From Eubacterium nodatum ATCC 33099 (lineage in GTDB: Bacteria > Bacillota > Clostridia > Peptostreptococcales > Anaerovoracaceae): a stretch of DNA of 64,000 nucleotides. Shown piece by piece: positions 34,718 through 44,225 of this stretch (the stretch's first letter is position 1; every line of letters begins with the position of its first letter). The position numbers were made by a program, and so were the translations under genes. Location of the stretch: the NCBI GenBank assembly GCA_000510425.1, contig AZKM01000024.1, positions 1-64,000 on the forward strand. Direction: 5' to 3'. The notes beneath the pieces were generated by a model that saw only the letters and a list, made by a program, of their open reading frames with translations, searched no databases and was not told the DNA's origin.

Positions 34718-35902
34718 TTAATGATGGAATAATCTCGTTCCCGTAAAAACCATTACCATATTGTATTTATTACATGTGTCTATCACATGCTGATCTCTCA
34801 CTGAGCCTCCGGGCTGGATGACAAATTGAACACCGCTTTTACGGGCTCTTTCTATATTGTCACCGAAGGGGAAAAATGCGTCACTTCCAAGGGTTACACC
34901 TGTAATTGTCTTAAGATATTCTCTCTGTTCTTCTTTAGTAAAAGGTTCCGGTTTTCTCTCGAACAAGTCTTCCCATGCACCTTCTTTCAGAATATCCATA
35001 TAATCTTCGCTCAGATATGTATCGATGGCATTGTCCCTTGCAGGTCTTCCTATATTCTCTTTAAACGGCAGATTGATAACTTTTTCGTGCTGTCTTAAAT
35101 TCCAAAAATCAGCCTTTTCTCCTGCCAGGCGTGTGCAATGAATTCTGGATTGTTGACCTGCACCTACGCCGATTGCCTGCCCGTTCTTTACATAACAAAC
35201 AGAATTTGATTGGGTGTATTTTAATGTCACAAGTGCAATTACCATGTCTCTTTTTACTTCTTCAGAGAGCACCTTATTAGCTGTAACTATATTCGTAAAG
35301 TCCTCTGTTGACATTTTAATGTCGTTTCTTCCCTGCTGAAAAGTGATGCCGTAAACCTGCTTTTTTTCTTCCGACTTAGGCATATATTCGGGATCTATTT
35401 TTATTATATTGTAATTACCTTTTTTCTTTTCCTTTAGGATTTTCAAGGCTTCGTCGGTGTACCCCGGAGCTATGATTCCGTCTGAAACTTCTCTTTTTAT
35501 AATTGCAGCCGTTATTTCGTCACATGTATCGCTAAGTGCTATAAAATCCCCAAATGATGACATTCTGTCCGTACCCCTTGCTCTTGCATACGCAGTAGCA
35601 ATGGCAGAATCATCAAGTCCTTCTATGTCATCGACAAAGCAGGCTTTTTTAAGCTCATCAGACATTGGAACTCCCACTGCTGCAGATGTTGGACTTACAT
35701 GTTTAAAAGAAGTGGCAGCCGGCATATTTAATATTTCCTTTATTTCGTGAACAAGCTGCCAACTGTTAAAAGCATCAAGGAAATTGATGTAACCGGGTCT
35801 GCCGTTTAAGATTTCAATAGGAAGCTTCGAACCGTCTTCCATAAAAATTTTTGCCGGCTTCTGATTTGGATTACAACCATATTTAAGTTCAAATTCTTTC
35901 AT
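34718..35902 (-). CDS. stand-alone AICAR formyltransferase
   Basis: A 394-residue protein equivalent to the C-terminal formyltransferase domain of PurH; it has FELKYGCNPNQKPAKIF, PAATSFKHVSPTSAAVG, YTQSNSVCYVKNGQAIGVGAGQQSRIHC, SDAFFPFGDNI and VIQPGGSVRDQHVIDTCN. It transfers a formyl group from 10-formyl-THF to AICAR. The IMP cyclohydrolase half of PurH is absent from it and is supplied by the preceding purO-like gene. The start is ATG 35902, one base overlapping the purO stop, with GGAGG upstream; a 12-base longer start at 35914 lies inside that ribosome site. Confidence 0.9.
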   Translation of the reverse strand: MKEFELKYGCNPNQKPAKIFMEDGSKLPIEILNGRPGYINFLDAFNSWQLVHEIKEILNMPAATSFKHVSPTSAAVGVPMSDELKKACFVDDIEGLDDSAIATAYARARGTDRMSSFGDFIALSDTCDEITAAIIKREVSDGIIAPGYTDEALKILKEKKKGNYNIIKIDPEYMPKSEEKKQVYGITFQQGRNDIKMSTEDFTNIVTANKVLSEEVKRDMVIALVTLKYTQSNSVCYVKNGQAIGVGAGQQSRIHCTRLAGEKADFWNLRQHEKVINLPFKENIGRPARDNAIDTYLSEDYMDILKEGAWEDLFERKPEPFTKEEQREYLKTITGVTLGSDAFFPFGDNIERARKSGVQFVIQPGGSVRDQHVIDTCNKYNMVMVFTGTRLFHH

Positions 35903-36621
35903 TATGCCCTCCATTTATTTACGATGCGTTTATCATATTCTCCCGTTTTAATGTCGGTGTATCTTACATAGAGTGATATTTTATTCTCTTCATTTAGATT
36001 TTCCCAAATCTCTGAAGTCAATTCTTCAATATTATCAGGAATCAGCAATCGTTTCGGTTCCCCTGTAAATGTCGGTATTGGATTTCCGTCGGTCATATAG
36101 GTATGAATAAAGTGCCCCTGCCCTGCAAGACCTTCATATTCAAAGAAATATCTGTTGCAGGAAGTTCCTTCAGCATTTGCACTCTTCAGTATGCTCATTT
36201 TATAGGTAAAATCATCTTCTATGTCTACTAGTCCACTGATCCTCGGTGTCCAATTCGGAGCATCCGGTTCAAAGGATCTGGTCCTGAGAGCACATTGAAA
36301 ACACATTCCCGTTTTCATAAAATCCCTGATGGTGTCGGTCTGGTCACCATTGGTAATTATAATTTTTTTATCGTCAACTCTTAATGGGTGGTAAATTATC
36401 AATGAAGGATCCTCAACCTTTGACTCATCGAATGGTTTAATCATAACATCATCTTTGACTTCCTCAAAAACTCTATTTCTGCTGTTTGCAGATCTTCCCA
36501 TGATAAAATAAGCCGTTACCGCCTTCTTAGCATCCGGAGTTCTTCCTATGATGATTCCTCTTCCGACATAGGGATTTCCTGCAATATATTCCTTTATGCT
36601 CTTTGATTCATATATGTTCAT
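35902..36621 (-). CDS. purO: IMP cyclohydrolase, PurO type
   Basis: A 239-residue protein with the PurO-family start GNPYVGRGIIIGRTPDAKKAVTAYFIMGRSANSRNRVF, then DPSLIIYHPLR, ITNGDQTDTI and FEPDAPNWTPRISGLVD. PurO closes the ring of FAICAR to give IMP, the last step of the pathway; it was first known from archaea and is also found in some Clostridia (family knowledge). It replaces the N-terminal cyclohydrolase domain of PurH. It lies between purN and the formyltransferase, touching both by one base. The pairing explains why no bifunctional purH is present. Confidence 0.9.
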   Translation of the reverse strand: MNIYESKSIKEYIAGNPYVGRGIIIGRTPDAKKAVTAYFIMGRSANSRNRVFEEVKDDVMIKPFDESKVEDPSLIIYHPLRVDDKKIIITNGDQTDTIRDFMKTGMCFQCALRTRSFEPDAPNWTPRISGLVDIEDDFTYKMSILKSANAEGTSCNRYFFEYEGLAGQGHFIHTYMTDGNPIPTFTGEPKRLLIPDNIEELTSEIWENLNEENKISLYVRYTDIKTGEYDKRIVNKWRA

Positions 36622-37211
36622 TAAATTAAACCTTCCTTAATTTTAAATGCTAAATCTTCAGTTGCCTTGGGCAGCAAAATCCACTCTGCCTCTTCCATTA
36701 CTCTGCGCTGAAGGATTTCGGGAGTATCATTTTCAAGAACTTCAACAGCCTTTTGCGATATTATTTTCCCTCCGTCAGTAATTTCATTTACAAAATGTAC
36801 TGTTGCACCTGTAATTTTTACGCCGTATTCCAGTGCTCTTTCGTGTACATGAAGACCGTAACATCCTTTTCCGCAGAAGGAAGGAATCAGCGAGGGATGA
36901 ATATTAATTATTCTGTTTTCATAAAGCTTCACTATTTCAGGTGATAAAATCTTTAGAAATCCTGCAAGAACAATCATATCTATTTGCTTTGATTCCAATT
37001 CTGTGATAAAATCCGCCTCATTATTCAAAATATAAGTTTCTTTAAGACTGTTTTTTGCACGGGTAAGTCCATATGCAGAAGGGTTATCAGAAGCTACCAA
37101 TACTATTTCACCACTTTTTATCCTGTTTTCTTTCTCTGCGTCAAGCAGTGCCTGCAGATTAGTTCCGCCACCGGAAATTAAAACACAAATTTTCGACTTT
37201 CTGCCTAGCAT
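36621..37211 (-). CDS. purN: phosphoribosylglycinamide formyltransferase
   Basis: A 196-residue folate-dependent GAR transformylase that starts KICVLISGGGTNLQALLDA and contains DMIVLAGFLKILS, NIHPSLIPSFCGKGCYGLHVHERALEYGVKITGATVHFV and the Asp in DGGKIISQKAV. The catalytic Asn-His-Asp set is visible as NIHPS and the following DGG. The frame is open for 37 more codons upstream inside purM, but that part is Cys/Arg-rich nonsense, so ATG 37211 is the start. It overlaps the purM stop by seven bases. Confidence 0.95.
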   Translation of the reverse strand: MLGRKSKICVLISGGGTNLQALLDAEKENRIKSGEIVLVASDNPSAYGLTRAKNSLKETYILNNEADFITELESKQIDMIVLAGFLKILSPEIVKLYENRIINIHPSLIPSFCGKGCYGLHVHERALEYGVKITGATVHFVNEITDGGKIISQKAVEVLENDTPEILQRRVMEEAEWILLPKATEDLAFKIKEGLI

Positions 37212-38245
37212 ATAACCACGCCCTCTTTTGAATTTACAACTTCGCCCAGCACATACGCATCCTCTCCTGCTTTTCTCAGAACCTCCAGCGCAATATCTAC
37301 ATCTTCTTTGGCAACGATACATGTCATTCCCACACCCATATTATAGGTATTGAACATATCTCGCTCCGGAATGTTACCCTTTGAAGCCAGTAATCTGAAG
37401 ATCGGAAGAACCTTAATATCTTCCCTGTTGATTTTTACACCGACACCATCAGGAAGGCTTCTTGGGATATTTTCATAAAAACCACCCCCTGTTATATGTG
37501 CTACAGATTTTACCCTCACTTTATCAAAAAGTGCAAGCATAGGTTTTACATAAATTTTTGTCGGCGTAAGAAGGGTTTCTCCAATAGCCGCACCGTTCAA
37601 CTCATCATATCTTTTGTCTAAATCAGCAGATTCAATATCAAAGATCTTTCTAACTAAAGAAAATCCGTTTGAATGCACTCCTGATGAAGGTAATGCGATA
37701 ACAACATCTCCGGATTTAACCTTTGATTTATCAAGTATCTTAGAACGATCCACCACTCCTACTGAAAACCCTGCGAGATCATATTCATCCTCAGGATAAA
37801 AACCCGGCATTTCTGCGGTTTCTCCGCCAATTAGAGCAGATTTCGACTGCACGCAGCCTTCAGCAACACCGCTTACAATCTTTTCAATTTTTTCAGGATA
37901 ATTTTTCCCACATGCAATATAATCAAGGAAAAATAGAGGTCTGGCACCTACACATAGAATGTCATTTACACACATTGCCACACAATCAATGCCGATAGTA
38001 TCATGTTTATCCATAAGAAAAGCCAACTTTAACTTAGTTCCGACCCCATCGGTTCCGCTTACTAAAACGGGATCTGACAATCCCTTCATATCTAAACCGA
38101 AAAGTCCTCCAAAGCCTCCCAAATCTGAGGTATCACCAAAACTCATGGTCTTTTGAATATGTTTTTTCATAAGCTCTACTGACTTATAGCCCGCTGTAAT
38201 ATCTACCCCTGCCTTTTTATAACTATCACTGAAACTCTTGCTCAT
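37205..38245 (-). CDS. purM: phosphoribosylformylglycinamidine cyclo-ligase
   Basis: A 346-residue AIR synthetase, step 5 of the pathway. It starts SYKKAGVDITAGYKSVELMK, then shows DPVLVSGTDGVGTKLKLAF, DCVAMCVNDILCVGARPLFFLDYIACGK, LIGGETAEMPGFY and VAHITGGGFYENIPRSLPDGVG. Length is normal. GAAGGTAG precedes the ATG. It is 17 bases after purE and overlaps purN by seven bases, so the genes are one transcript. Confidence 0.96.
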   Translation of the reverse strand: MSKSFSDSYKKAGVDITAGYKSVELMKKHIQKTMSFGDTSDLGGFGGLFGLDMKGLSDPVLVSGTDGVGTKLKLAFLMDKHDTIGIDCVAMCVNDILCVGARPLFFLDYIACGKNYPEKIEKIVSGVAEGCVQSKSALIGGETAEMPGFYPEDEYDLAGFSVGVVDRSKILDKSKVKSGDVVIALPSSGVHSNGFSLVRKIFDIESADLDKRYDELNGAAIGETLLTPTKIYVKPMLALFDKVRVKSVAHITGGGFYENIPRSLPDGVGVKINREDIKVLPIFRLLASKGNIPERDMFNTYNMGVGMTCIVAKEDVDIALEVLRKAGEDAYVLGEVVNSKEGVVIC

Positions 38246-38262
38246 CTACCTTCTCCCATCGA

Positions 38263-38757
38263 TTATTTATTGTATTTTGCTTCAACTGCCTTATTTTTTT
38301 CTAAAACTTTTTCTGCTGATTTATTTCTCTGTGTATCCAGTTTCTTTGCAAGTTCTGAATCTTCAATCGCAAGCATCTGAACAGCAAGAAGCCCTGCATT
38401 TTGTGCACCGTCAATTGCAACAGTAGCAACAGGAATTCCTCCGGGCATCTGAACAGTGGATAAAAGAGCATCAAGTCCATCAAGAGTGGATGATTTTACC
38501 GGAATACCGATTACCGGAAGGGTTGTGTTCGCTGCCACCGAACCTGCAAGATGTGCAGCTTTTCCTGCTGCGGCAATAATAACACCGAAGCCGTTATTTC
38601 TTGCATTCTTTGAAAACTCTTTAGCTTCCACAGGTGTTCTATGAGCCGAATATACATGCACTTCATATGGTACTTCAAATTCTTCCAAAACTGAAAATGC
38701 TTTTTCTACAACCGGAAGGTCACTGTCACTTCCCATTATAATACCTACTTTTTTCAT
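38263..38757 (-). CDS. purE: 5-(carboxyamino)imidazole ribonucleotide mutase
   Basis: A 164-residue PurE with IIMGSDSDLPVVEKAF, YSAHRTPVEAKEF, AAAGKAAHLAGSVAANTTLPVIGIPV and MPGGIPVATVAIDGAQNAGLLAVQML. Its length and GSDSD start fit the class I enzyme that normally works with PurK (family knowledge), which is not in this window. It is the first gene of the pur operon; AAGGAG precedes the ATG. An inverted repeat about 40-75 bases upstream may be an operator. Confidence 0.95.
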   Translation of the reverse strand: MKKVGIIMGSDSDLPVVEKAFSVLEEFEVPYEVHVYSAHRTPVEAKEFSKNARNNGFGVIIAAAGKAAHLAGSVAANTTLPVIGIPVKSSTLDGLDALLSTVQMPGGIPVATVAIDGAQNAGLLAVQMLAIEDSELAKKLDTQRNKSAEKVLEKNKAVEAKYNK

Positions 38758-38798
38758 TCATCTTCTCCTTACAATTATGTGAAGTTTTTTGATGCGGA

Positions 38799-38831
38799 AC
38801 GAACATGCAATGATTCATGATTAATGTTCGT
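38799..38831. promoter_or_regulatory. inverted repeat upstream of purE
   Basis: ACGAACAT (38799-38806) and ATGTTCGT (38824-38831) form an 8-bp inverted repeat with a 17-base spacer, 42-74 bases before the purE start. The CGAAC core and palindromic layout resemble PurR boxes, but the spacing is not an exact match and no purR gene is visible. Confidence 0.35.
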
Positions 38832-38917
38832 GTTTTTATTTTCTCAAAATAAATCTCAAAGTTAACTGTCTACTGTATACTCTACCATAATGATTAGGAT
38901 AATTTCAATACTTTACA

Positions 38918-39343
38918 TTACAATGTATCCAAAAAAGATTGCAAAATTATTACTGCTGCCTGTTTATCAATGACTTCTTTGCGTTTATTCCTTCTAACAT
39001 CTGCCTGAATCATAATCCTTTCAGCTTGTACCGTTGTTAATCGTTCATCTTGCCAAACCACTTTAACACCTTTAATTCCGGTTGATTTCATTTTATTTTC
39101 TAACATTGTTCGGAATTCTCTTACCCTTATCGTCTGCTCGCTGTCCTCTCCGCTCATGCTAAGAGGAAGACCCATAACTACAGTATCACATTCATATTTT
39201 TTTATATAGTCTATGACTTTTCCTGAATCCTTTCTGATTCCTACTCTTTCAATTGTGGTAATACCTTGAGCTGTTATTCCCAATGGGTCACTAACTGCCA
39301 CACCTATGGTTTTATCCCCTACATCAAGTCCTATTGTTCTCAT
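38918..39343 (-). CDS. ruvX: RuvX/YqgF Holliday-junction resolvase-like nuclease
   Basis: A 141-residue RNase H-fold protein starting RTIGLDVGDKTIGVAVSDPLG, with CDTVVMGLPLSMSGEDSEQT and WQDERLTTVQAERIM. The acidic residues of the fold (Asp in LDVGDKT, Glu in QDERLTT and Asp in DKQAAVIIL) are present. YqgF proteins are linked to 16S rRNA end processing or to Holliday junctions (family knowledge). ATG 39343 is five bases after GAGG; a GTG six bases earlier falls in the ribosome site. It follows ireB on the minus strand in the usual alaS-ireB-ruvX order. Confidence 0.9.
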   Translation of the reverse strand: MRTIGLDVGDKTIGVAVSDPLGITAQGITTIERVGIRKDSGKVIDYIKKYECDTVVMGLPLSMSGEDSEQTIRVREFRTMLENKMKSTGIKGVKVVWQDERLTTVQAERIMIQADVRRNKRKEVIDKQAAVIILQSFLDTL

Positions 39344-39395
39344 ATTCACCTCAAAAATATAAAAATGGCAGAGGAATCCCTGCCATCTACAGTAA

Positions 39396-39641
39396 CTATT
39401 TCTTTAAATATTCCTTCAGAATTTCTTCAAGGAGGTCATCTCTATCAATTCTGCTAATCATAAGACGCGCATTATTATGACTTGTTATATATGATGGGTC
39501 TCCGGATAGTATATATCCCACCATTTGGTCGATTCCGTTATAACCTCTTTCTTCAAGAGAAGCATATACGGTTTCTAAGACCTCTTTAGTCGTTCTCTGT
39601 TGAGTTTTTCTAGCGTCAAACATTATAGTCTTTTTATCCAT
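39396..39641 (-). CDS. ireB: IreB family regulatory phosphoprotein (UPF0297/YrzL)
   Basis: An 81-residue protein matching the highly conserved UPF0297 pattern: TIMFDARKTQQRTTKEVLETVYASLEERGYNGIDQMVGYILSGDPSYITSHNNARLMI. In enterococci IreB is phosphorylated by the kinase IreK and affects cell-envelope stress resistance (family knowledge). AGGAGG precedes the ATG. It sits between alaS and ruvX, a widely conserved Firmicute order. Confidence 0.93.
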   Translation of the reverse strand: MDKKTIMFDARKTQQRTTKEVLETVYASLEERGYNGIDQMVGYILSGDPSYITSHNNARLMISRIDRDDLLEEILKEYLKK

Positions 39642-39767
39642 AGTAAACCTCCTGTCTTGTGTGTAATAAAATATACTTCAACATGTCAATCTGTCACTAT
39701 CTACACTCGATTGCCTGCCAAACTGCTACTTTACTACTTCACATAAATTATGCATTAATTAATTATA

Positions 39768-42386
39768 CTATGATAACAGTTCTTTGGCAACCTCAAAAGC
39801 TTTTGATATTCCATCAGGATTTTTACCTCCAGCCTGTGCCATATCTGCTTTTCCTCCGCCACCTCCACCGATATGCTTTGCAAGTTCTTTAATTATTTTT
39901 CCTGCGTGATAGCCCTTGTCAAGCAAATCATCTGAAACGGATACCAGTAAAGTTGCTTTTCCTCCTGAAGAAGTTGCAAACACCATTATGACCTGTGATA
40001 CTTTGGTTTTTATTTCATCTGAAATATCTCGAAGATCTTTTATATTATAATCCGAAAACTCCTTTGTAATAAGTTTCACTTTGCCGATATTTTCTGCGGT
40101 ACAAGCAATCTCATTAATTTCAGAACCGATGCTTGCCTTCTTCAGTTCTTCAATTTCCTTTTTCAAAAGTTTGTTTTCTTCTATAATGGATTTAGTCTTG
40201 GAAATAACTTGATTTGATTTGGCTTTTAATAAATCCGACACTTCTGTAATAGTCTTTTCCCTTTCAATGTCTTCCTCCAACACAGAAGTACCGGTTATTG
40301 CTATTATTCTTCTGACACCTGAAGCAACCCCTGACTCACTTACAATTTTGAAGCTTCCAATCTGTCCGGTATTTGAAACATGGGTGCCTCCACATAGTTC
40401 TACACTAAAATCTCCGCAGGACACAACACGCACATTTTCTCCGTATTTTTCACCGAACAGAGCTATGGCACCCATTTTCTTTGCTTCTTTTATAGAAGTT
40501 TCACAAGTGGAAATCCGGATAAACTTATTAATTTCTTCATTGACAATGTTCTGCACATCCTCGATTTGTCCGGCGGTCATAGCTTCAAAGTGATTAAAAT
40601 CAAAACGGAGTTCCTTTTCATTTACCAGGGAACCTGCCTGTTGAACATGCCCGCCCAACACCTTTCTTAACGATGCCTGTAATAAATGGGTTGCTGTATG
40701 ATTTCTGGCAGTTTTATTTCTTTTAATCGAATCAATTTCCGTTATAAGTGTATCTCCCAACGAAAGATTCCCTTCTTCTATTACAGCAATGTGTTTATAG
40801 AGCCCCTTTGACTTTGAAACTGACTCTACAAATATTTTGACCGAATCGTTATACATAAAACCTTTATCGGAAACTTGTCCGCCGCCTTCGGCATAAAAAG
40901 GTGTTTTATCTAAATAAATAGCGACTTTTTCATTCGACACAGCTTTTTTCACGCTTTTTCCTTCTGAAACTATGGCAAGAACCTTAGATTTCCCTGCAAA
41001 ATTTGCATACCCCTCAAAATCAGTTTCCGGAATATTCAACTCCGGTGATTCATCGCTCCATCCAGCATCCTGTATATCTTTCCTACCTTGCCTTGCAGTT
41101 TCTTTCTGTATTTTCATGGCTGATGCAAATCCGTCGGTATCGGTTTTGATTCCATTTTCCTGCAAAATTTCTTCAGTTAATTCTAATGGAAAACCATATG
41201 TATCATAAAGTTTAAAGGCTTTTTCACCATCCAGCAAATCTTTTCCTTTTTTTTTCAGTGTGGAAATATACTCCTCTATAATAGACTCCCCCTGTGATAA
41301 AGTTGCCAGAAACTGCCTTTCTTCCCCGGATATTATTTTTTTAATATATTCTTTTTTCTCTATAAGCTCAGGGTACGCATCGCCTGATATTTCAATTACT
41401 CTATCAGATAATCCTGATAAAAAACTCTCCGGAATTCCAATCATTCTTCCATGTCGTGCAGCTCTTCTTATCAGTCTTCGGAGAACATAACCCCTTCCCT
41501 CATTAGACGGTGTTATGGTATCTGCAATCATAAATACCATGGATCGGAGATGATCTGTTATTATTCTCATGGAAATATCAGCCTTTTGATTGCCGTCATT
41601 GTACTTGATACCTGAAGCTTCTGCGACTCCGTCGAGAATATATCTGATTGTATCAATATCAAATATGGAATCTACACCTTGTATTAGACATGCCATACGT
41701 TCAAGTCCCATGCCTGTATCGATATTAGGATGTTCTAAATTAGAATAACTCCCGTCTTCTTCCTTTGAAAATTGGCTGAAAACATGATTCCATACCTCAA
41801 TAAATCTATCGCAGTCGCAGCCCGGCTTACAGTCAGGGTCACTGCACTTATATTCTTCACCTCTGTCGAAAAAGATTTCCGAGTCAGGACCACAGGGTCC
41901 CAGTCCTATTTCCCAGAAGTTGTCTTCTTTGCCCAATCTAACTATATGGTCTTCCTTCATGCCTAAATCTTTCCATATTTCAAAGGTCTCATTATCTTCT
42001 TTGTAAACCGTGGCCCAAAGTCTGTATGCCGGCATTTCCATCACCTGTGTCAGAAATTCCCATCCCCAGGCAAGTGACTCTTTCTTAAAATAATCTCCAA
42101 AAGAAAAGTTGCCCAGCATTTCAAAGAAGGTTCCGTGTCTTGATGTAATCCCTACATTTTCTATATCACCTGTTCTTATACATTTCTGACATGTAGTCAT
42201 CCTCTTTGCAGGAGGATTTTCCTGTCCCAAAAAATATGCCTTCAGCGGTGCCATTCCTGAATTTATTATTAAAAGAGACTTATCGTTTTTTGGAATTAAA
42301 GATGCACTGGGTGCCGGATAGTGCCCTTTTTCAATATAAAAATTCTTAAACTTTTCTCTGATTTCATTTAAGCCTAATTTTTTCAT
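39768..42386 (-). CDS. alaS: alanine-tRNA ligase
   Basis: An 872-residue class II synthetase. The catalytic core shows PLKAYFLGQENPPAKRMTTCQKCIRTGDIENVG and TSRHGTFFEMLGNFSFGDYFK, the editing domain NHTATHLLQASLRKVLGGHVQQAG with a distal CGGTHV, and a C-terminal glycine-rich DHHA1 domain (HIGGGGGGKADMAQAGGKNP). These are the hallmarks of AlaRS. Length is normal. The upstream gene stops only 30 bases away, so there is no room for a T-box leader. Confidence 0.97.
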   Translation of the reverse strand: MKKLGLNEIREKFKNFYIEKGHYPAPSASLIPKNDKSLLIINSGMAPLKAYFLGQENPPAKRMTTCQKCIRTGDIENVGITSRHGTFFEMLGNFSFGDYFKKESLAWGWEFLTQVMEMPAYRLWATVYKEDNETFEIWKDLGMKEDHIVRLGKEDNFWEIGLGPCGPDSEIFFDRGEEYKCSDPDCKPGCDCDRFIEVWNHVFSQFSKEEDGSYSNLEHPNIDTGMGLERMACLIQGVDSIFDIDTIRYILDGVAEASGIKYNDGNQKADISMRIITDHLRSMVFMIADTITPSNEGRGYVLRRLIRRAARHGRMIGIPESFLSGLSDRVIEISGDAYPELIEKKEYIKKIISGEERQFLATLSQGESIIEEYISTLKKKGKDLLDGEKAFKLYDTYGFPLELTEEILQENGIKTDTDGFASAMKIQKETARQGRKDIQDAGWSDESPELNIPETDFEGYANFAGKSKVLAIVSEGKSVKKAVSNEKVAIYLDKTPFYAEGGGQVSDKGFMYNDSVKIFVESVSKSKGLYKHIAVIEEGNLSLGDTLITEIDSIKRNKTARNHTATHLLQASLRKVLGGHVQQAGSLVNEKELRFDFNHFEAMTAGQIEDVQNIVNEEINKFIRISTCETSIKEAKKMGAIALFGEKYGENVRVVSCGDFSVELCGGTHVSNTGQIGSFKIVSESGVASGVRRIIAITGTSVLEEDIEREKTITEVSDLLKAKSNQVISKTKSIIEENKLLKKEIEELKKASIGSEINEIACTAENIGKVKLITKEFSDYNIKDLRDISDEIKTKVSQVIMVFATSSGGKATLLVSVSDDLLDKGYHAGKIIKELAKHIGGGGGGKADMAQAGGKNPDGISKAFEVAKELLS

Positions 42387-42416
42387 AAGTTAAAACTCTC
42401 TCGCTTTCATATATCT

Positions 42417-44081
42417 TTAGTATTCCATGGATTTTTTATAGAATTCCATAAGTTTGATTATATCTCGTTCAACAGAGGTCAAATCTCCTGTTTCATAAGA
42501 ATAAATTTTTATCTTAGCCTCTGTTCCAGAAGGTCTGATTAAGATGCTGCATCCATTTTCCAGCCTATATTTTATCACATCCGACTTTGGAAGCCCTGTA
42601 TTCGCCATATAATCTATCTTATCCGTTATTTTAATTCCACCTATGGAACAATTTACTTTTTCTCTAAAATGGGTCATTATCTTGTCCATAGTAAACTTGC
42701 CTACTGCACCGTTAAACACATAATTTCGAGTCTTGTCAAAACAGTTTCCGTACTCCTCATATATTTCATTCAGTCTGTCTATTAAATCCTTGCCGAATGC
42801 TTTATGAAAAGCTGCCATCTCCACAGAAAGCATAGCACTGCTGACCCCATCTTTATCTGAAATAAAAGGCTTTGCCAAATATCCGTTACTTTCCTCAAAG
42901 CCAAAATAATATTCGTTTAAGGAATTGTTTTTTTCCAATTCAGCTATTGTCTCGCCTATATATTTAAATCCTGTGAGTTTTTCCACCACTTTAAGACCGA
43001 ATTTTTTCGATATTTTATCTACCAGAGGGCTTGTTACAATGCTCTTGTAAACTTTTTGATTTCTTTGAGGCGGTCTGACATGGCAGAGGTAATCCAACAT
43101 CAGTATACCAAGTTGATTTCCTGTTACTAAAGTCCTAACCCCTTCATGATATAGAGCAACTCCTACTCTATCAGAATCCGGGTCGGTTGCAACAATAATA
43201 TCACCGCCGTCGCTGTCTAAAAGACCAAAAGCTTCATTGTATGCCAGAAGTTTTTCCGGGTTTGGTTGAGGACAGGTTTTAAAATCCGGATCGGGAAATT
43301 CTTGAGCTTTAACTACCTTGTAATTAGAGTATCCTATAGAATTAAAGACTTTTTTTACGAAGCTGCCCCCTGCACCGTTAAGCGGTGTATAAATAGTCTC
43401 CAGGTTGTTAAGAATGTCTTGATTAACATTGGTTGAAACATCCAGTATTTTTTTCGTAAAACTCCTGTACAAAGTTTCAGGAACTTCTCTAATTCCATCA
43501 GTTTCGTATTTAATCCCTGAGAAAAAATCAATTTTTTCGATTTCTTTCAGTATGCTTTGGGGATCTTTTCCGACAATTTGGTGTCCTTGATTATTGTACA
43601 CCTTGTAACCATTGTAAATTTTAGGATTATGGCTGGCTGTTATCATTATCCCCATATCACAGGACAGACATTTTATTCCATAAGATAAAAGAGAAACCGG
43701 CACAAGCTCGTTAAAAAGGTAAACCTCTATTCCGTTTCCCCTTAACACCGATGCTGTCTCTCTTGCATAAAAATCAGAACCCTTTCTGCTGTCATAACCG
43801 ATAATGACTGAAGGTTTCTTTATGTTACCCAACAAATAATTTGCAACACCCTGAGTGGTTCTTCTTATGACAAAACCATTGATTCTATTAGTTCCCGGAC
43901 CTAAAATTCCCCTTAAACCCGAGGTGCCGAATGTAAGTTCACTGTAAAAAGAGTCCAGACATTCATCAGGATTGTTTTTAAGTTCATGAAGCTCTTCATA
44001 AAACTCATCATTTGGAGTTAAATGACTAATCCATCGCATATACTCATTTTCTGCTTTTTTTCTAATTTCATTGATATCCAT
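42417..44081 (-). CDS. phosphoglucomutase/phosphomannomutase
   Basis: A 554-residue alpha-D-phosphohexomutase. It has ELTFGTSGLRGILGPGTNRIN, the phosphoserine loop MITASHNPKIYNGYKVY near residue 145, the metal loop ATDPDSDRVGVAL, FGFEESNGYL and the phosphate-binding RPSGTEAKIKIY. Its size fits PgcA-type phosphoglucomutases that interconvert glucose 1- and 6-phosphate (family knowledge); phosphomannomutase or phosphopentomutase activity cannot be excluded. No strong ribosome site was seen before its ATG. It lies upstream of alaS by 30 bases. Confidence 0.9.
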   Translation of the reverse strand: MDINEIRKKAENEYMRWISHLTPNDEFYEELHELKNNPDECLDSFYSELTFGTSGLRGILGPGTNRINGFVIRRTTQGVANYLLGNIKKPSVIIGYDSRKGSDFYARETASVLRGNGIEVYLFNELVPVSLLSYGIKCLSCDMGIMITASHNPKIYNGYKVYNNQGHQIVGKDPQSILKEIEKIDFFSGIKYETDGIREVPETLYRSFTKKILDVSTNVNQDILNNLETIYTPLNGAGGSFVKKVFNSIGYSNYKVVKAQEFPDPDFKTCPQPNPEKLLAYNEAFGLLDSDGGDIIVATDPDSDRVGVALYHEGVRTLVTGNQLGILMLDYLCHVRPPQRNQKVYKSIVTSPLVDKISKKFGLKVVEKLTGFKYIGETIAELEKNNSLNEYYFGFEESNGYLAKPFISDKDGVSSAMLSVEMAAFHKAFGKDLIDRLNEIYEEYGNCFDKTRNYVFNGAVGKFTMDKIMTHFREKVNCSIGGIKITDKIDYMANTGLPKSDVIKYRLENGCSILIRPSGTEAKIKIYSYETGDLTSVERDIIKLMEFYKKSMEY

Positions 44082-44225
44082 AATGAGTATATTTTATCAC
44101 AATGAATGTGATTATTAAACACATTTTATGTGAAAACTTGTTTAATGCCTGCTCATAAAATATTAAAATCCGGTGCCTTCAATTAATCAAAAGTTTTCAG
44201 GTGATTTCTAAAGTACAGTCGCCCT

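Noticed and set aside
38758..38917. Purine riboswitch before purE
   Set aside because: I looked for the conserved three-way junction blocks of a purine riboswitch on the minus strand and did not find a convincing match; only the inverted repeat remains.
42387..42416. T-box leader before alaS
   Set aside because: Only 30 bases separate alaS from the preceding gene, too few for a T-box.
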